A stretch of 64,000 bases of DNA from Cellvibrionaceae bacterium 1162T.S.0a.05 (GTDB lineage Bacteria; Pseudomonadota; Gammaproteobacteria; Pseudomonadales; Cellvibrionaceae). This document shows positions 54,985 to 63,953 of this stretch, in pieces. The position numbers and the translations under genes are program-made. The notes beneath the pieces are model-generated. The model did no database searches. It was not told where the DNA came from and worked only from the letters and a program-made list of their open reading frames with translations. The stretch lies in contig LANB01000001.1 of the NCBI GenBank assembly GCA_000964245.1, positions 1,405,501 through 1,469,500 of the forward strand, read 5' to 3'. Each line of letters begins with the position of its first letter. Position 1 is the stretch's first letter.

Positions 54985-55119
54985 GATTGCTGATCACGAG
55001 GTGGCCTCTTGTGAAACCGTCACCGCAGGGTGCGTGGGCCGCATCCGGGTGTCGGAGCTACAGGGACGTATTTACTGCGTTTTCACAAGAGGCCACCTTG
55101 CAATCCGTGCTCTCGCGAC
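54985..55119 (+). repeat. Family A intergenic hairpin element, copy 3
   Basis: Perfect 18-bp arms 54999-55016 (aggtggcctcttgtgaaa) and 55081-55098, with the core gtcggagctacagggacgta-tttactgcg between. The left flank gattgctgatcacgag matches copy 2, and the right end ctcgcgac resembles copy 1. It lies in the ubiD-hemY convergent spacer. Confidence 0.85.
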
Positions 55120-55164
55120 GAACCAAAATTTTGGCCGCTATCAAACTCATCTGAATCAAAAAAA

Positions 55165-56376
55165 TTAGCTAGAAACTCTATTTGCCAACTCGAGCCCTTT
55201 GTGAAAACATTCAACACTTTCCTTGTGCTCATCGAGATGAGCCAGCAAATCGGCAAGTTCGGCATAGGCAGCCGGAGAGGGTTTGATTTTGAGGCTTTTT
55301 TGTAAGTAATCTCGCGCCTTGCCCCATAACTCATTGGCACGCGCGAGCTTGCCCAACACAAATAATAATTTTTCATCACCTGGGTGTGAACGCAACCAGG
55401 TTTCTGCTTGCAGGAGTTGGTGCTTTTTATCCTGAAGTTTTAGCTCGCCATAGGTTTCCAAAAGCACAGAATTCCAGTTTTCATTTAACGCGTAGATCAG
55501 AACCTCCATGGCACGCTCGTGAAAACCATATTTGGCTAGCACTTTAGTGTATAGCGAAACAATATCCGCCTCTTTTTTTACCGAAGTCGGTAAATTTTTC
55601 CAGATATGTTCAAAGGACGCCCGCGGCTCGTCATTCAGTTCCGAGGCTTTGGCGAGAGCCGTTTCCAACTGTCCTGTCCAGGCTTGTACTTCCAGCTTTT
55701 GCGTTTCCTCTTTGGAAAGCAGCTTCAGGTTTTTCATTTTCGCTACAACATCTAAAAGCGAAGGCCAATCCTGCAAATTGAGGTGTACATCTTTTAAAAG
55801 TTTAAGCACAACCGGGTCTTGTGGAAATTGTTTGTGTGAGCGTTCAAGGCCTGCAAGTGCTTTTTCAAAACGACCTGCACGCATATCCATTCTTGCCTGC
55901 ATTAGGTACACAGCCAATGCGTGTTCGGGCGCTGCCTTCTCTGCCAGGTCGAGAAGAAAACGAGTTTCCTCTTCGTCGTTGAGTTCAAACGCACAGTTGG
56001 CCGCAGCGAGATAGTGAACCAGGGGTTTGTTATTGAGTTTGGCTGCCGCCAGCAGTTCTTTTTTCGCTGCGCGCCAGTTACCTTCCACAAAATAAATCAA
56101 GCCGCGCTGGCTACGCTTTTCATAGCGCTTATCGCGGCTTTCAGATATCCAGCTGATACTGCCTGCAAGGCTATTGCGAATAATTTTGTAAAGTTGAAAG
56201 CTTTTAAAAGAAAGGTAAAGGCCGCCCAGAATTAGCAACACGGTAAACACAAAACTCATTTCGATGGTGAGTTTGCCTATGCTGATCAAGACGTAGCCCT
56301 GATCCTGTGCCAACAAAAGGATAAGCGCTGCACCACCTATCGCAGCAATCAATCCATAAATTATCCAACGAGTCAC
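55165..56376 (-). CDS. hemY: HemY, heme-biosynthesis-associated TPR membrane protein
   Basis: Protein of 403 residues with two N-terminal transmembrane helices (about 3-22 and 40-62) around FKSFQLYKII, then a helical TPR-like region (for example LLAAAKLNNKPLVHYLAAANCAF and RARANELWGKARDYLQKSLK-type repeats, quoted in part). Family members of about 400 residues sit downstream of hemX; biochemical function is unresolved, and it is not the Bacillus protoporphyrinogen oxidase HemY. It overlaps hemX by four bases. Confidence 0.9.
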   Translation of the reverse strand: MTRWIIYGLIAAIGGAALILLLAQDQGYVLISIGKLTIEMSFVFTVLLILGGLYLSFKSFQLYKIIRNSLAGSISWISESRDKRYEKRSQRGLIYFVEGNWRAAKKELLAAAKLNNKPLVHYLAAANCAFELNDEEETRFLLDLAEKAAPEHALAVYLMQARMDMRAGRFEKALAGLERSHKQFPQDPVVLKLLKDVHLNLQDWPSLLDVVAKMKNLKLLSKEETQKLEVQAWTGQLETALAKASELNDEPRASFEHIWKNLPTSVKKEADIVSLYTKVLAKYGFHERAMEVLIYALNENWNSVLLETYGELKLQDKKHQLLQAETWLRSHPGDEKLLFVLGKLARANELWGKARDYLQKSLKIKPSPAAYAELADLLAHLDEHKESVECFHKGLELANRVSS

Positions 56377-57629
56377 AGCATCTCCTCAGTCTGAACGGAA
56401 GGAGGTGCTGATTGTACTGCGGGTTTTTCACTGCTCTCTGGATTCAGGTCATGCAACATTTCTATATGACTCTGAAGTAATTTCAGGGATGCACTAATAT
56501 CGGGTAAGACTTGCGTAATATTTCGTTCAGACAGCGCTTCAACTTGTTCAATGAAGCTGTCTCGTTGCGGGTTCACAGGGAAATATTGTTGTAGCCAACT
56601 GACAACTTCCTGCAAGCTCGCCTGATATATAGCGGGTTCTTCGCGCAACAAAGCCAGTTGCGAACGCTCCAGTTTTAAACGCAAATTTTGCTTGAGATAA
56701 AGTGCGTGCTCCGGACTGAGTAGAACCGGTCTGGCTTCTTCCTGCCAGGAGATACGAATATAGTTATCGAGGCCGGCGAAGCTCGCACGAACCCCTCGAC
56801 CCAACTTTTGCCACCAACTTAGCTCTTCAACCTCAGTCGCGTCGTCGCTTGGCGTTTCTTCTTGCTCACTTGATTGTTGAGTGTTCCTTTTCCTTGTTGG
56901 TTGCGGGTTCAGGTTCTCAACTTCATTGGCCAAGGCCGTCAACAAAAAATAAATGCCTTCCAAATCAATGTCTTTTACCAGGCGCAAACTTGCGAGGTCT
57001 TGCGCTAACTGTTGACGAAGAGGTAACAAGTCCGGGTCATCCAAACCGCGTACAATTTCATCCACCTTTTCCAAAAGCGCTAAAGCACTGCGTGCATTGC
57101 CTTCAATCAAGACACGCTGGTTTGCTAATCGCAGAAGGTATTCTGCTTCTGCCAATATCCAATCATCTTGCGTGCTGGTTGAAAGTGAAAGAATCTTTTT
57201 TTGCTGTGCTTGTAAACGCTGTTCGAGCATCTGCATTTGCTGCTGATATTGACGCTCTTGCTGGCGCGCGCTGTTAAGCAAGGCATTTTGTTGATTGGCC
57301 AGCGTGGCAGAATGTTGTTGGCTCTCGGCAATCACACTTTCAAGGCGGCTTATTTCTTCTTTCACCATGCTTTGTTGTTTGAGGGTTTGCTGATAAACGA
57401 ACCACGCCGCTCCCGCAATCAGCCCCAAAAGTAAAATCAGTAAAAAAATGAGAACGATTTTAAGGGCTTTAAAGCCCGAGGCTGGCTTTCGGGTTTTACG
57501 AATTTTTTCTTGTGCCGCTTCCAGACGTTTTGCTTCAAGCTCGGGATCTTCACTGGTTGATTCCACTTCTACTTGCGGCGTGTCGCCCGCTTCAGTCTCC
57601 GCCACTTCTTCGTTTTCTTTTTCACTCAT
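56373..57629 (-). CDS. hemX: HemX, uroporphyrinogen-III C-methyltransferase-like membrane protein
   Basis: Single-pass protein of 418 residues: acidic cytoplasmic N-terminus (about 1-50), one helix (IVLIFLLILLLGLIAGAAWF, about 58-78), glutamine-rich coiled coil (about 80-155, QQERQYQQQMQMLEQRLQ) and a periplasmic helical domain with DDWILAEAEYLLRLANQRVL (about 156-175), the HemX signature. Often annotated uroporphyrin methyltransferase, but lacking SAM-binding motifs. It starts about 98 bases after hemD on the same strand. Confidence 0.9.
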   Translation of the reverse strand: MSEKENEEVAETEAGDTPQVEVESTSEDPELEAKRLEAAQEKIRKTRKPASGFKALKIVLIFLLILLLGLIAGAAWFVYQQTLKQQSMVKEEISRLESVIAESQQHSATLANQQNALLNSARQQERQYQQQMQMLEQRLQAQQKKILSLSTSTQDDWILAEAEYLLRLANQRVLIEGNARSALALLEKVDEIVRGLDDPDLLPLRQQLAQDLASLRLVKDIDLEGIYFLLTALANEVENLNPQPTRKRNTQQSSEQEETPSDDATEVEELSWWQKLGRGVRASFAGLDNYIRISWQEEARPVLLSPEHALYLKQNLRLKLERSQLALLREEPAIYQASLQEVVSWLQQYFPVNPQRDSFIEQVEALSERNITQVLPDISASLKLLQSHIEMLHDLNPESSEKPAVQSAPPSVQTEEML

Positions 57630-57727
57630 GGTTTCGGCTTATTCCTGAAGATGCAATTACGCACCCTGGTTCGAGTTAACTTTTAGATTGATGTTTTCCT
57701 ATGGGCCACAGGATTGTCGAGCCTTGA

Positions 57728-58546
57728 TCAGCGTCCGGCAATCCCGTTTTGTAAGGCATTGAACATGGCATCCTCTCCCGCATTTTCTGCAACAATGACA
57801 CGCCCAAAGCCTGATTGCCGCGCAAGCTGAGCGACTCTTTCACCCGGTACTAGCGTAGCCAGTTTTGCCTTGTTTGCAAAGCCAACTTTTGCAAGGCAAT
57901 CATCAAGATAGGAGAGGGTTTCGCCACTGAAAACGGTGAAGACGTCGGTATCGCTATTTGGGGTATATTCACGCAAGAGCGTTTCTGCATTTTCAGGGCA
58001 TCGACGTTCATATAACTCACAGGCTACGACATCCGCTCCACGTTCACTCAGCACCTTCTGTAGATGATCCCGCCCGCCCCGACCCTTACACAGCAGGATT
58101 TTCTGCCCTGTAACATCTTTCAGGGCGGGAAGTTCCAGCAGGGCTTCACTGTTCATTGCCATACCGTCGCTGCTTGCCAGCGTGCGCTCTATGCTGCTCG
58201 CCGCCTGGTCGTCGCTCGGTTTTAGACCATAGCTTTTAGCAAGACGTTCTCGCAAATGTGCTTCGGTTTTCTTTCCAATGGCGTAACAGTGTTGTTGAAC
58301 CGGCAATTGTGGCCAAAAATCTTCAATCCAGTTCAATGCGTGATCGACCGCATTCTGGCTGATAAATATCAGTGCGTGGAAGCGATCAAGCTCAAGGATG
58401 CAATTTTTGATAGCTTGTTTTTGCTCGCGACTTTCAAGTGGAATAATGTCCAGCAGAGGCAGCTCGACAACGTCGTGGCCAGCCTTTCTCAGTGAATCAG
58501 TCCAGCTACGATTTTGGTGTTGTGGTCGAGTATTGAATACACGCAT
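57728..58546 (-). CDS. hemD: HemD, uroporphyrinogen-III synthase
   Basis: Enzyme of 272 residues closing and inverting ring D of the hydroxymethylbilane. Recognisable parts: NTRPQHQNRSWTDSLRKAG at the N-terminus, ALIFISQNAVDHAL, YAIGKKTEAHL, KILLCKGRGGRDHL and FTVFSGETL. HemD is poorly conserved, so the call also rests on its one-base overlap with hemC (58546) and on hemX downstream. Confidence 0.92.
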   Translation of the reverse strand: MRVFNTRPQHQNRSWTDSLRKAGHDVVELPLLDIIPLESREQKQAIKNCILELDRFHALIFISQNAVDHALNWIEDFWPQLPVQQHCYAIGKKTEAHLRERLAKSYGLKPSDDQAASSIERTLASSDGMAMNSEALLELPALKDVTGQKILLCKGRGGRDHLQKVLSERGADVVACELYERRCPENAETLLREYTPNSDTDVFTVFSGETLSYLDDCLAKVGFANKAKLATLVPGERVAQLARQSGFGRVIVAENAGEDAMFNALQNGIAGR

Positions 58547-59478
58547 CAGTTGGCGTTGTTGCCGTAGACCGCTGCCAGTATCTTGTCAGCGCCCGCCTGT
58601 AAAAGGCGTTCAGCGAGGGCTTCACCTAACGATTCGGCCTCGCTTGCCGCGCCAGTGATGTGATCCTGCAGACAGAGACCCCCTTCTGGTTCTGCGACCA
58701 AACCGCGCAACCAAAGCTCGCCATCGCGGTGAATGGCATAAGCACCTATGGGAACCTGGCAACCGCCTTCAAGACGGCGGTTCATCGCACGCTCTGCGCT
58801 CACCGCTTCATGCGTTTCAACATGGTGCAAGACCTCAAGTAACTTTTTGCAGCGCATATCATCACTGCGGCATTCAATGCCGATTGCCCCCTGGCCTCCG
58901 GCCGGAAGGATGGTTTCCGGGGCGATAAAACTGCTGATTCGTTCACTCATTTCAAGGCGTTTTAACCCGGCAGACGCAAGGATAATCGCATCGTATTCAC
59001 CGCTGTCCAATTTGGCCAGACGGGTATTCACATTACCGCGCAGGAAGGTGACTTCCAGATCTGGTCGCAAGGCCAATAACTGGCTTTGGCGACGGAGGCT
59101 GGAGGTTCCTATGACTGCACCGGTCGGTGTATCTTCAAGTGTCGGATATTTGTTGGAAACCCAGGCATCGCGTGGGTCTTCGCGTTCGCAAATTACGGCT
59201 AATTCGAGGCCTTCAGGAAATTCCATCGGCACATCTTTCATGGAGTGCACGGCAATATCTGCTCGGCCCTCCAACATCGCATGTTCAAGCTCTTTGACAA
59301 ACAAACCTTTGCCGCCCACTTTGGCCAGTGGCACATCGAGAATTTTATCTCCCCGGCTCTCTAGCGGCAGAAGTTCGACGTGTAATTCGGGATGGGCCGC
59401 TTCCAACTGCGCTTTAATATGCTCAGCCTGCCACAGTGCCAGGGCACTGCGGCGCGTCGCAATTTTGAGGGTATTCAT
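58546..59478 (-). CDS. hemC: HemC, porphobilinogen deaminase (hydroxymethylbilane synthase)
   Basis: Enzyme of 310 residues that assembles four porphobilinogens. [19 protein letters not shown] (about 4-22), [40 protein letters not shown] and the dipyrromethane-attachment Cys in [14 protein letters not shown] (about residue 243) are all present. ATG 59476-59478. It follows algR by 22 bases, the arrangement of Pseudomonas. Confidence 0.96.
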   Translation of the reverse strand: MNTLKIATRRSALALWQAEHIKAQLEAAHPELHVELLPLESRGDKILDVPLAKVGGKGLFVKELEHAMLEGRADIAVHSMKDVPMEFPEGLELAVICEREDPRDAWVSNKYPTLEDTPTGAVIGTSSLRRQSQLLALRPDLEVTFLRGNVNTRLAKLDSGEYDAIILASAGLKRLEMSERISSFIAPETILPAGGQGAIGIECRSDDMRCKKLLEVLHHVETHEAVSAERAMNRRLEGGCQVPIGAYAIHRDGELWLRGLVAEPEGGLCLQDHITGAASEAESLGEALAERLLQAGADKILAAVYGNNAN

Positions 59479-59500
59479 GAGCTTTCCTAAAGATGAGAGG

Positions 59501-60238
59501 TTAAAGCCGACTCAGTAATTCGCGAACACTGGCAACATGGCGGCGACTGACAACAGGACGGTAATCAGCCTCTTTTAATTTAATTTCGTATTGCCCGGCA
59601 CTGTTGCGCTCCATGCCTTCAATTTTCTCAATTGCAACCAGTGAATTGCGGTGTACACGGACGAATTTTTTCGGGAATTCGAGTTCGAGCTCTTTTAGCG
59701 TGTCATCAATCAGGGTTTCCCCTTCTTCGTGCACGACGGTGACGTATTTATGGTCAGCGACAAAACAGTGGATGTTAATGATGGGAATTAATTCAACGCC
59801 TTTACGCGTTTTTGCGGAGATGTGCTTGCGCTGGCTATCGTCTTCTTCACTTTCATTTTGCAGTGAATGTTTTTGAACTTTGGTTGTTTTTTGTGCTTTG
59901 CTCAGGGTCGCAACAAGTTGATCTTCCTGCACAGGCTTCAATAAATATCCCACGGCCAGTGTTTCAAAGGCTTCAAGCGCATACTCGTTATAGGCAGTAC
60001 AAAAAATCACAGCGGGCGGTTCGGGGAGGTCTGCGATGGCATGAGCGGCACTCAGGCCATCTTCACCGGGCATGCGAACATCCATTAATACAATGTCCGG
60101 ATCATGCTCTTCAATCGCCGCCAACGCCTCAGCGCCATTGGTTGCTTCGCCAACCACTTCGTGCCCTTCGAGCGATTCAATCATTTTTACCAGTCGAAGG
60201 CGCGCAAGGTCTTCGTCATCGACAACCAATATGTGCAT
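59501..60238 (-). CDS. algR: AlgR, LytTR-family response regulator
   Basis: Response regulator of 245 residues. Receiver: [15 protein letters not shown], phosphoacceptor Asp in [15 protein letters not shown] (about 54), Lys in [11 protein letters not shown]-terminal LytTR DNA-binding domain: [20 protein letters not shown] and [15 protein letters not shown] with [12 protein letters not shown]. In Pseudomonas AlgR controls alginate, twitching (fimU-pilVWXY1Y2E) and virulence genes. It is downstream of its presumed kinase algZ by 36 bases. Confidence 0.94.
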   Translation of the reverse strand: MHILVVDDEDLARLRLVKMIESLEGHEVVGEATNGAEALAAIEEHDPDIVLMDVRMPGEDGLSAAHAIADLPEPPAVIFCTAYNEYALEAFETLAVGYLLKPVQEDQLVATLSKAQKTTKVQKHSLQNESEEDDSQRKHISAKTRKGVELIPIINIHCFVADHKYVTVVHEEGETLIDDTLKELELEFPKKFVRVHRNSLVAIEKIEGMERNSAGQYEIKLKEADYRPVVSRRHVASVRELLSRL

Positions 60239-60274
60239 GCCGCGTACTCCCGTTTATTTTATTGTTAGTGCATT

Positions 60275-61318
60275 TTAATGCCTAACAGGATTATGAACCA
60301 ATGGATACCTCACACTTACCTTGAATGTATCCTCTTCCTGTTCAGTTTTTAGTAAAGCTTGCGTGCCGTAATAAGCATTTAGTCTATGTTTGATGTTTTC
60401 CAGGGCAATGCCATTCCCCTTGTAGTCCGAATGGCTCACATTCGGGTCCCCAACCGGGTTGCTGATTTCAAATTGAATATACTTGCCGTTACAGCTCGCA
60501 TTAAATTCTATTTTACCGCCTTCAAGAATAGGTTGAATACCGTGGTAGATCGCATTTTCCAGTAGCGGTTGGATCAACAAGCTTGGAATCGTCGCATGAT
60601 CAGGAATATCTTTCACTTGCCAATCCATTTCCAGGCGCTTGCCAAAGCGTAATTTTTCCATTTCAACAAATTTTTCGCAGAGCTGCACTTCGTGAGAGAA
60701 CAAAACCAGTCCCGGTTGATCCAGGCTTGCACGAAACAGGTGCGCGAGATTCACAATCATTTTTTCGGCGACAGCGGGATCAATTGTAATCAAGCTGGCA
60801 ATTGCATTCATACTGTTAAAAAGAAAGTGAGGGCGAATGCGCGACTGCAGACTTTGAATGCGCGCCATCAGTTCTGCTTGTTGCTGATTGCTAAGTTGCT
60901 GCTGAATGTAAAAATAACGCAATGCAACGCCCGCAAAAACCGCAGCGATACAGATATTACTGAGAAGCTGATTCAGGTTTTTAAATATTTCACCTGTTTG
61001 AAACCATTCACCCACCAGGGAAAAAAATACCGTAAAGCCCAACACAATGGCATAACAAACCGTGCCCGCAAAAATCGAGTTGTGGCGTCGCAACCAGCCA
61101 CGCAAGGGACAAAGACAGGCTGCTGAACACATGGTGATCCACAGAACAAGGAAAGAAACCATGCCAAATCGCAACCAGCTAAATCGGGTGACGCCCATGT
61201 CGGCCACGACTAATGCGAATGAGAGCAATTCTCCCACCAGGACCAGTGAAAGAATGGCTTGAACGTTACAAAGATCAGGGAGGAAATCGCCTCTCTGATC
61301 AGACGCGGGAACTTTAAT
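60275..61318 (-). CDS. algZ: AlgZ/FimS, LytS-type sensor histidine kinase, apparently with an ATT start
   Basis: Membrane sensor of 347 residues (Pseudomonas about 358). Several N-terminal helices occupy roughly residues 20-140; the PF06580 region has RPHFLFNSMNAIASLI (His phosphoacceptor candidate) and the ATPase SLLIQPLLENAIYHGI and GNGIALENIKHRL. The in-frame GTG at 61235-61237 would begin inside the first helix. Upstream of it the frame stays open and encodes DFLPDLCNVQAILSLVLVGE, matching the conserved family N-terminus, back to a TAA at 61334-61336. That stretch has no ATG, GTG or TTG. ATT at 61316-61318 has AGGAG seven bases upstream and is the best start. Confidence 0.88.
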   Translation of the reverse strand: MKVPASDQRGDFLPDLCNVQAILSLVLVGELLSFALVVADMGVTRFSWLRFGMVSFLVLWITMCSAACLCPLRGWLRRHNSIFAGTVCYAIVLGFTVFFSLVGEWFQTGEIFKNLNQLLSNICIAAVFAGVALRYFYIQQQLSNQQQAELMARIQSLQSRIRPHFLFNSMNAIASLITIDPAVAEKMIVNLAHLFRASLDQPGLVLFSHEVQLCEKFVEMEKLRFGKRLEMDWQVKDIPDHATIPSLLIQPLLENAIYHGIQPILEGGKIEFNASCNGKYIQFEISNPVGDPNVSHSDYKGNGIALENIKHRLNAYYGTQALLKTEQEEDTFKVSVRYPLVHNPVRH

Positions 61319-61519
61319 AGGCGTGCTCCTGGCTTAATCTGCGAACAATCATTATGGATTCTGGATCAGCAAGCATGGCGAGCTTTATTCACTTGTTTAT
61401 TCTTTCTATTCTTTCTATTGCCGTCTTTGGCCATAGCGATGTCCAGACTATGCCCATGCACTGCCGACCCGGGTTCTTGTCGCTGTATTGCCTGTTTTAG
61501 TTTGTGCTCACTTAATCTG

Positions 61520-61525
61520 TATAAT
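61520..61525 (+). promoter_or_regulatory. -10 element of the argH promoter
   Basis: TATAAT 39 bases before the argH ATG, in the spacer divergent from algZ. The -35 region at 17 bases is poor (ttagtt). Transcription would start near 61532, giving a leader of about 30 bases. Confidence 0.5.
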
Positions 61526-61563
61526 GCGGCGCTTCATTACCGCCAAATTCTTACTATAGCCTT

Positions 61564-62961
61564 ATGAGTTCAGAAAAAGAAACCAATAAGTCCTGGGGTG
61601 GCCGTTTTAGCGAAGCCACCGACACTTTTGTTGCCCGTTTTACCGCCTCTGTGGATTTTGATCAACGCCTTTATGCGCAGGACATTCAGGGCTCAATAGC
61701 CCATGCCACCATGCTGGCTTCTGTGGGTGTGCTGACTGAAGAAGAGAAAGATCAGATCATCGAGGGCCTCAGTGACATCAAGGCGGAAATCGAGGCGGGG
61801 CAATTTGCCTGGTCTGTCGAACTTGAAGATGTCCACATGAATATCGAAGCCGCCTTGACCAGGCGCATTGGTATAACCGGGAAAAAATTACACACCGGTC
61901 GCTCCCGAAACGACCAGGTCGCCACCGATATTCGCCTGTATTTACGCGATCAAATCGATGTCATTGCTGCCGAGCTCACGCGCCTGCAAAAGGGCGTGTT
62001 AGCACTCGCCGAAAAAGAAGCTGAAACCATTATGCCGGGTTTTACACATTTACAAACAGCGCAGCCCGTGACATTTGGTCATCACTTGATGGCCTGGTAT
62101 GAAATGCTCAATCGTGACTACGGACGCTTGATGGACTGTCGCAAACGGGCGAATCAAAGCCCTCTCGGCGCTGCAGCGCTCGCCGGCACCTCCTACCCGA
62201 TTAACCGTGAATTGAGTTCAGAACTTCTGGGCTTTAGTCAGCCCACGCGTAATTCACTGGATTCAGTCAGTGACCGCGATTTTGCCATCGAGTTTTCCGC
62301 TTTCGCTGCCCTGTTGTTAACGCATATGTCTCGCGCCAGTGAAGAACTCGTATTGTGGACGTCTGCACAATTTAACTTTATCGAGTTGCCCGATCGCTTC
62401 TGCACCGGCTCATCCATCATGCCGCAAAAGAAAAATCCTGACGTGCCGGAATTAGTGCGAGGAAAAAGCGGACGCGTTAACGGCAATTTAGTTAGCTTGT
62501 TAACTTTAATGAAGTCCCAGCCCCTGGCTTACAACAAGGACAACCAGGAAGACAAGGAACCCTTATTTGACAGTGTGGATACCGTGCGCGATTGTTTGCG
62601 CGCTTTTGCAGACATGGTGCCTGCCATTGTGGCCAATCGCGACGTGATGTACGAAGCGGCCAAGCGCGGTTTCTCGACCGCGACAGACCTCGCAGACTAC
62701 CTGGTTCGCAAGGGCATTCCTTTTCGGGATTCACATGAAATCGTCGGCTCAGCGGTAGCCAAGGGTGTTGCGGAGAAGCGGGATTTATCTGATATGAGCC
62801 TTGAAGAATTACAAGCCTTCTCGCCGGAAATACAGGCCGATGTGTTTGATGTTCTCACGCTCGAAGGCTCCGTTGCGGCGCGCGCGCACCTGGGCGGCAC
62901 TGCACCCGCGCAAGTTCGCGCTGCAATTGCTGATGCTAAAAATGCGTTGGATCAACGATAA
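61564..62961 (+). CDS. argH: ArgH, argininosuccinate lyase
   Basis: Enzyme of 465 residues for the last step of arginine synthesis. It begins with [19 protein letters not shown] (about 10-28); [26 protein letters not shown] and the superfamily signature [19 protein letters not shown] (Ser catalytic, about 280) follow. ATG 61564. It is divergent from algZ, as in pseudomonads, and convergent with the Crc gene. Confidence 0.97.
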   Translation: MSSEKETNKSWGGRFSEATDTFVARFTASVDFDQRLYAQDIQGSIAHATMLASVGVLTEEEKDQIIEGLSDIKAEIEAGQFAWSVELEDVHMNIEAALTRRIGITGKKLHTGRSRNDQVATDIRLYLRDQIDVIAAELTRLQKGVLALAEKEAETIMPGFTHLQTAQPVTFGHHLMAWYEMLNRDYGRLMDCRKRANQSPLGAAALAGTSYPINRELSSELLGFSQPTRNSLDSVSDRDFAIEFSAFAALLLTHMSRASEELVLWTSAQFNFIELPDRFCTGSSIMPQKKNPDVPELVRGKSGRVNGNLVSLLTLMKSQPLAYNKDNQEDKEPLFDSVDTVRDCLRAFADMVPAIVANRDVMYEAAKRGFSTATDLADYLVRKGIPFRDSHEIVGSAVAKGVAEKRDLSDMSLEELQAFSPEIQADVFDVLTLEGSVAARAHLGGTAPAQVRAAIADAKNALDQR

Positions 62962-63027
62962 ATAAAGTCTTGCTTGAGCTGCGGGGCTAGCGCTCAAGCC
63001 AACTTTAATTCAAGACAGCCAAACGAC

Positions 63028-63801
63028 TTAATAATCTTCCAGATCGTATTCAACAATCACCGGAAGGTGGGAGGAGAAGGTTTTGGTTTTATACATCGCC
63101 GCGTATTCAACATTACGCGCAAGATCCTGCGAAATCACCTGGTAATCAATTCGCCATCCGTCACCGACGCCCACTGAGCCTGTAGGCCACCAGGAGTACT
63201 CTCCGGCGTCGGGTACGGCGATACGGAAGGCATCGGCATAACCGAGCTGGGTAAACAATTGATTCATCCATTGCTGTTCATGGCCGAGAAAGCCGCTCTG
63301 GTCTGAGTTGGCGCTCCAGTTTTCAACGTCAATACGTTTGTGCGCCATCGCCCAGTTACCGCAGAAAATAAAGTTGCGACGCTTGCGCGTTATTTTGTGG
63401 AGCAGGGCCTGAAAGTCATCAAAGAACTGGATTTTTACTTCCTGTGATTCCATTTCGGAGAACGCTGGTGGAGCAAGTAAAGAACCGATAGAGAGGTTTT
63501 CATAATCCACTTGCAGGTAGCGGCCTTCCATATCCACACCACTGGAAAAACCCAAGCCATAGATCAAGGCTTTGGGTTGGCGCTTAACGTAAATTGCCAC
63601 GCCGTTATAATGTTTGATGCCGGAGTCAAAGAAATAGGCAAAGTAACCTTGCGGATGGAAAACGTCATTGTCTAACTCGTATTCCTGGGCACGCAAATCC
63701 TGGAGGCAGATAACATCTGCATCCTGTTCGCTTAACCATTCGTATAGTCCTCTCTGCGCAGCTTGATGAATTCCATCCACACTGAGACTTATTATTCTCA
63801 T
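63028..63801 (-). CDS. crc: Crc, catabolite repression control protein (exonuclease III-like fold)
   Basis: Protein of 257 residues with the exonuclease III fold but a degraded active site. ExoIII residues and their counterparts: N7 to Ser7 (MRIISLSVDGI), E34 to Asp35 (ICLQDLRAQ), GDxN to GNWA (FIFCGNWAMAH), SDH to SSH near the C-terminus. It matches Pseudomonas Crc in GRYLQ.D, DDFQALLHK..RKRR.FI.CG, NW..N..QSGFLG.EQ.W, GY.DA.R, YSWWP and GWR.DYQV. Pseudomonas Crc, with Hfq, represses translation of catabolic mRNAs at A-rich AANAANAA sites. An ordinary nuclease is much less likely. Confidence 0.85.
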   Translation of the reverse strand: MRIISLSVDGIHQAAQRGLYEWLSEQDADVICLQDLRAQEYELDNDVFHPQGYFAYFFDSGIKHYNGVAIYVKRQPKALIYGLGFSSGVDMEGRYLQVDYENLSIGSLLAPPAFSEMESQEVKIQFFDDFQALLHKITRKRRNFIFCGNWAMAHKRIDVENWSANSDQSGFLGHEQQWMNQLFTQLGYADAFRIAVPDAGEYSWWPTGSVGVGDGWRIDYQVISQDLARNVEYAAMYKTKTFSSHLPVIVEYDLEDY

Positions 63802-63953
63802 ACCGGCCTCTTATCCTGGGAACCTGCTATGATACCGATTCGTTTGACGCTTTGTTAGATGGCGCCATAATTTTCGCTTTTTAATTATCCTTATTCTGGC
63901 CCAATTCGCTTAATTTCCGCTCATGCTGGTGCGATTATGAGGTCGCTCTTATT

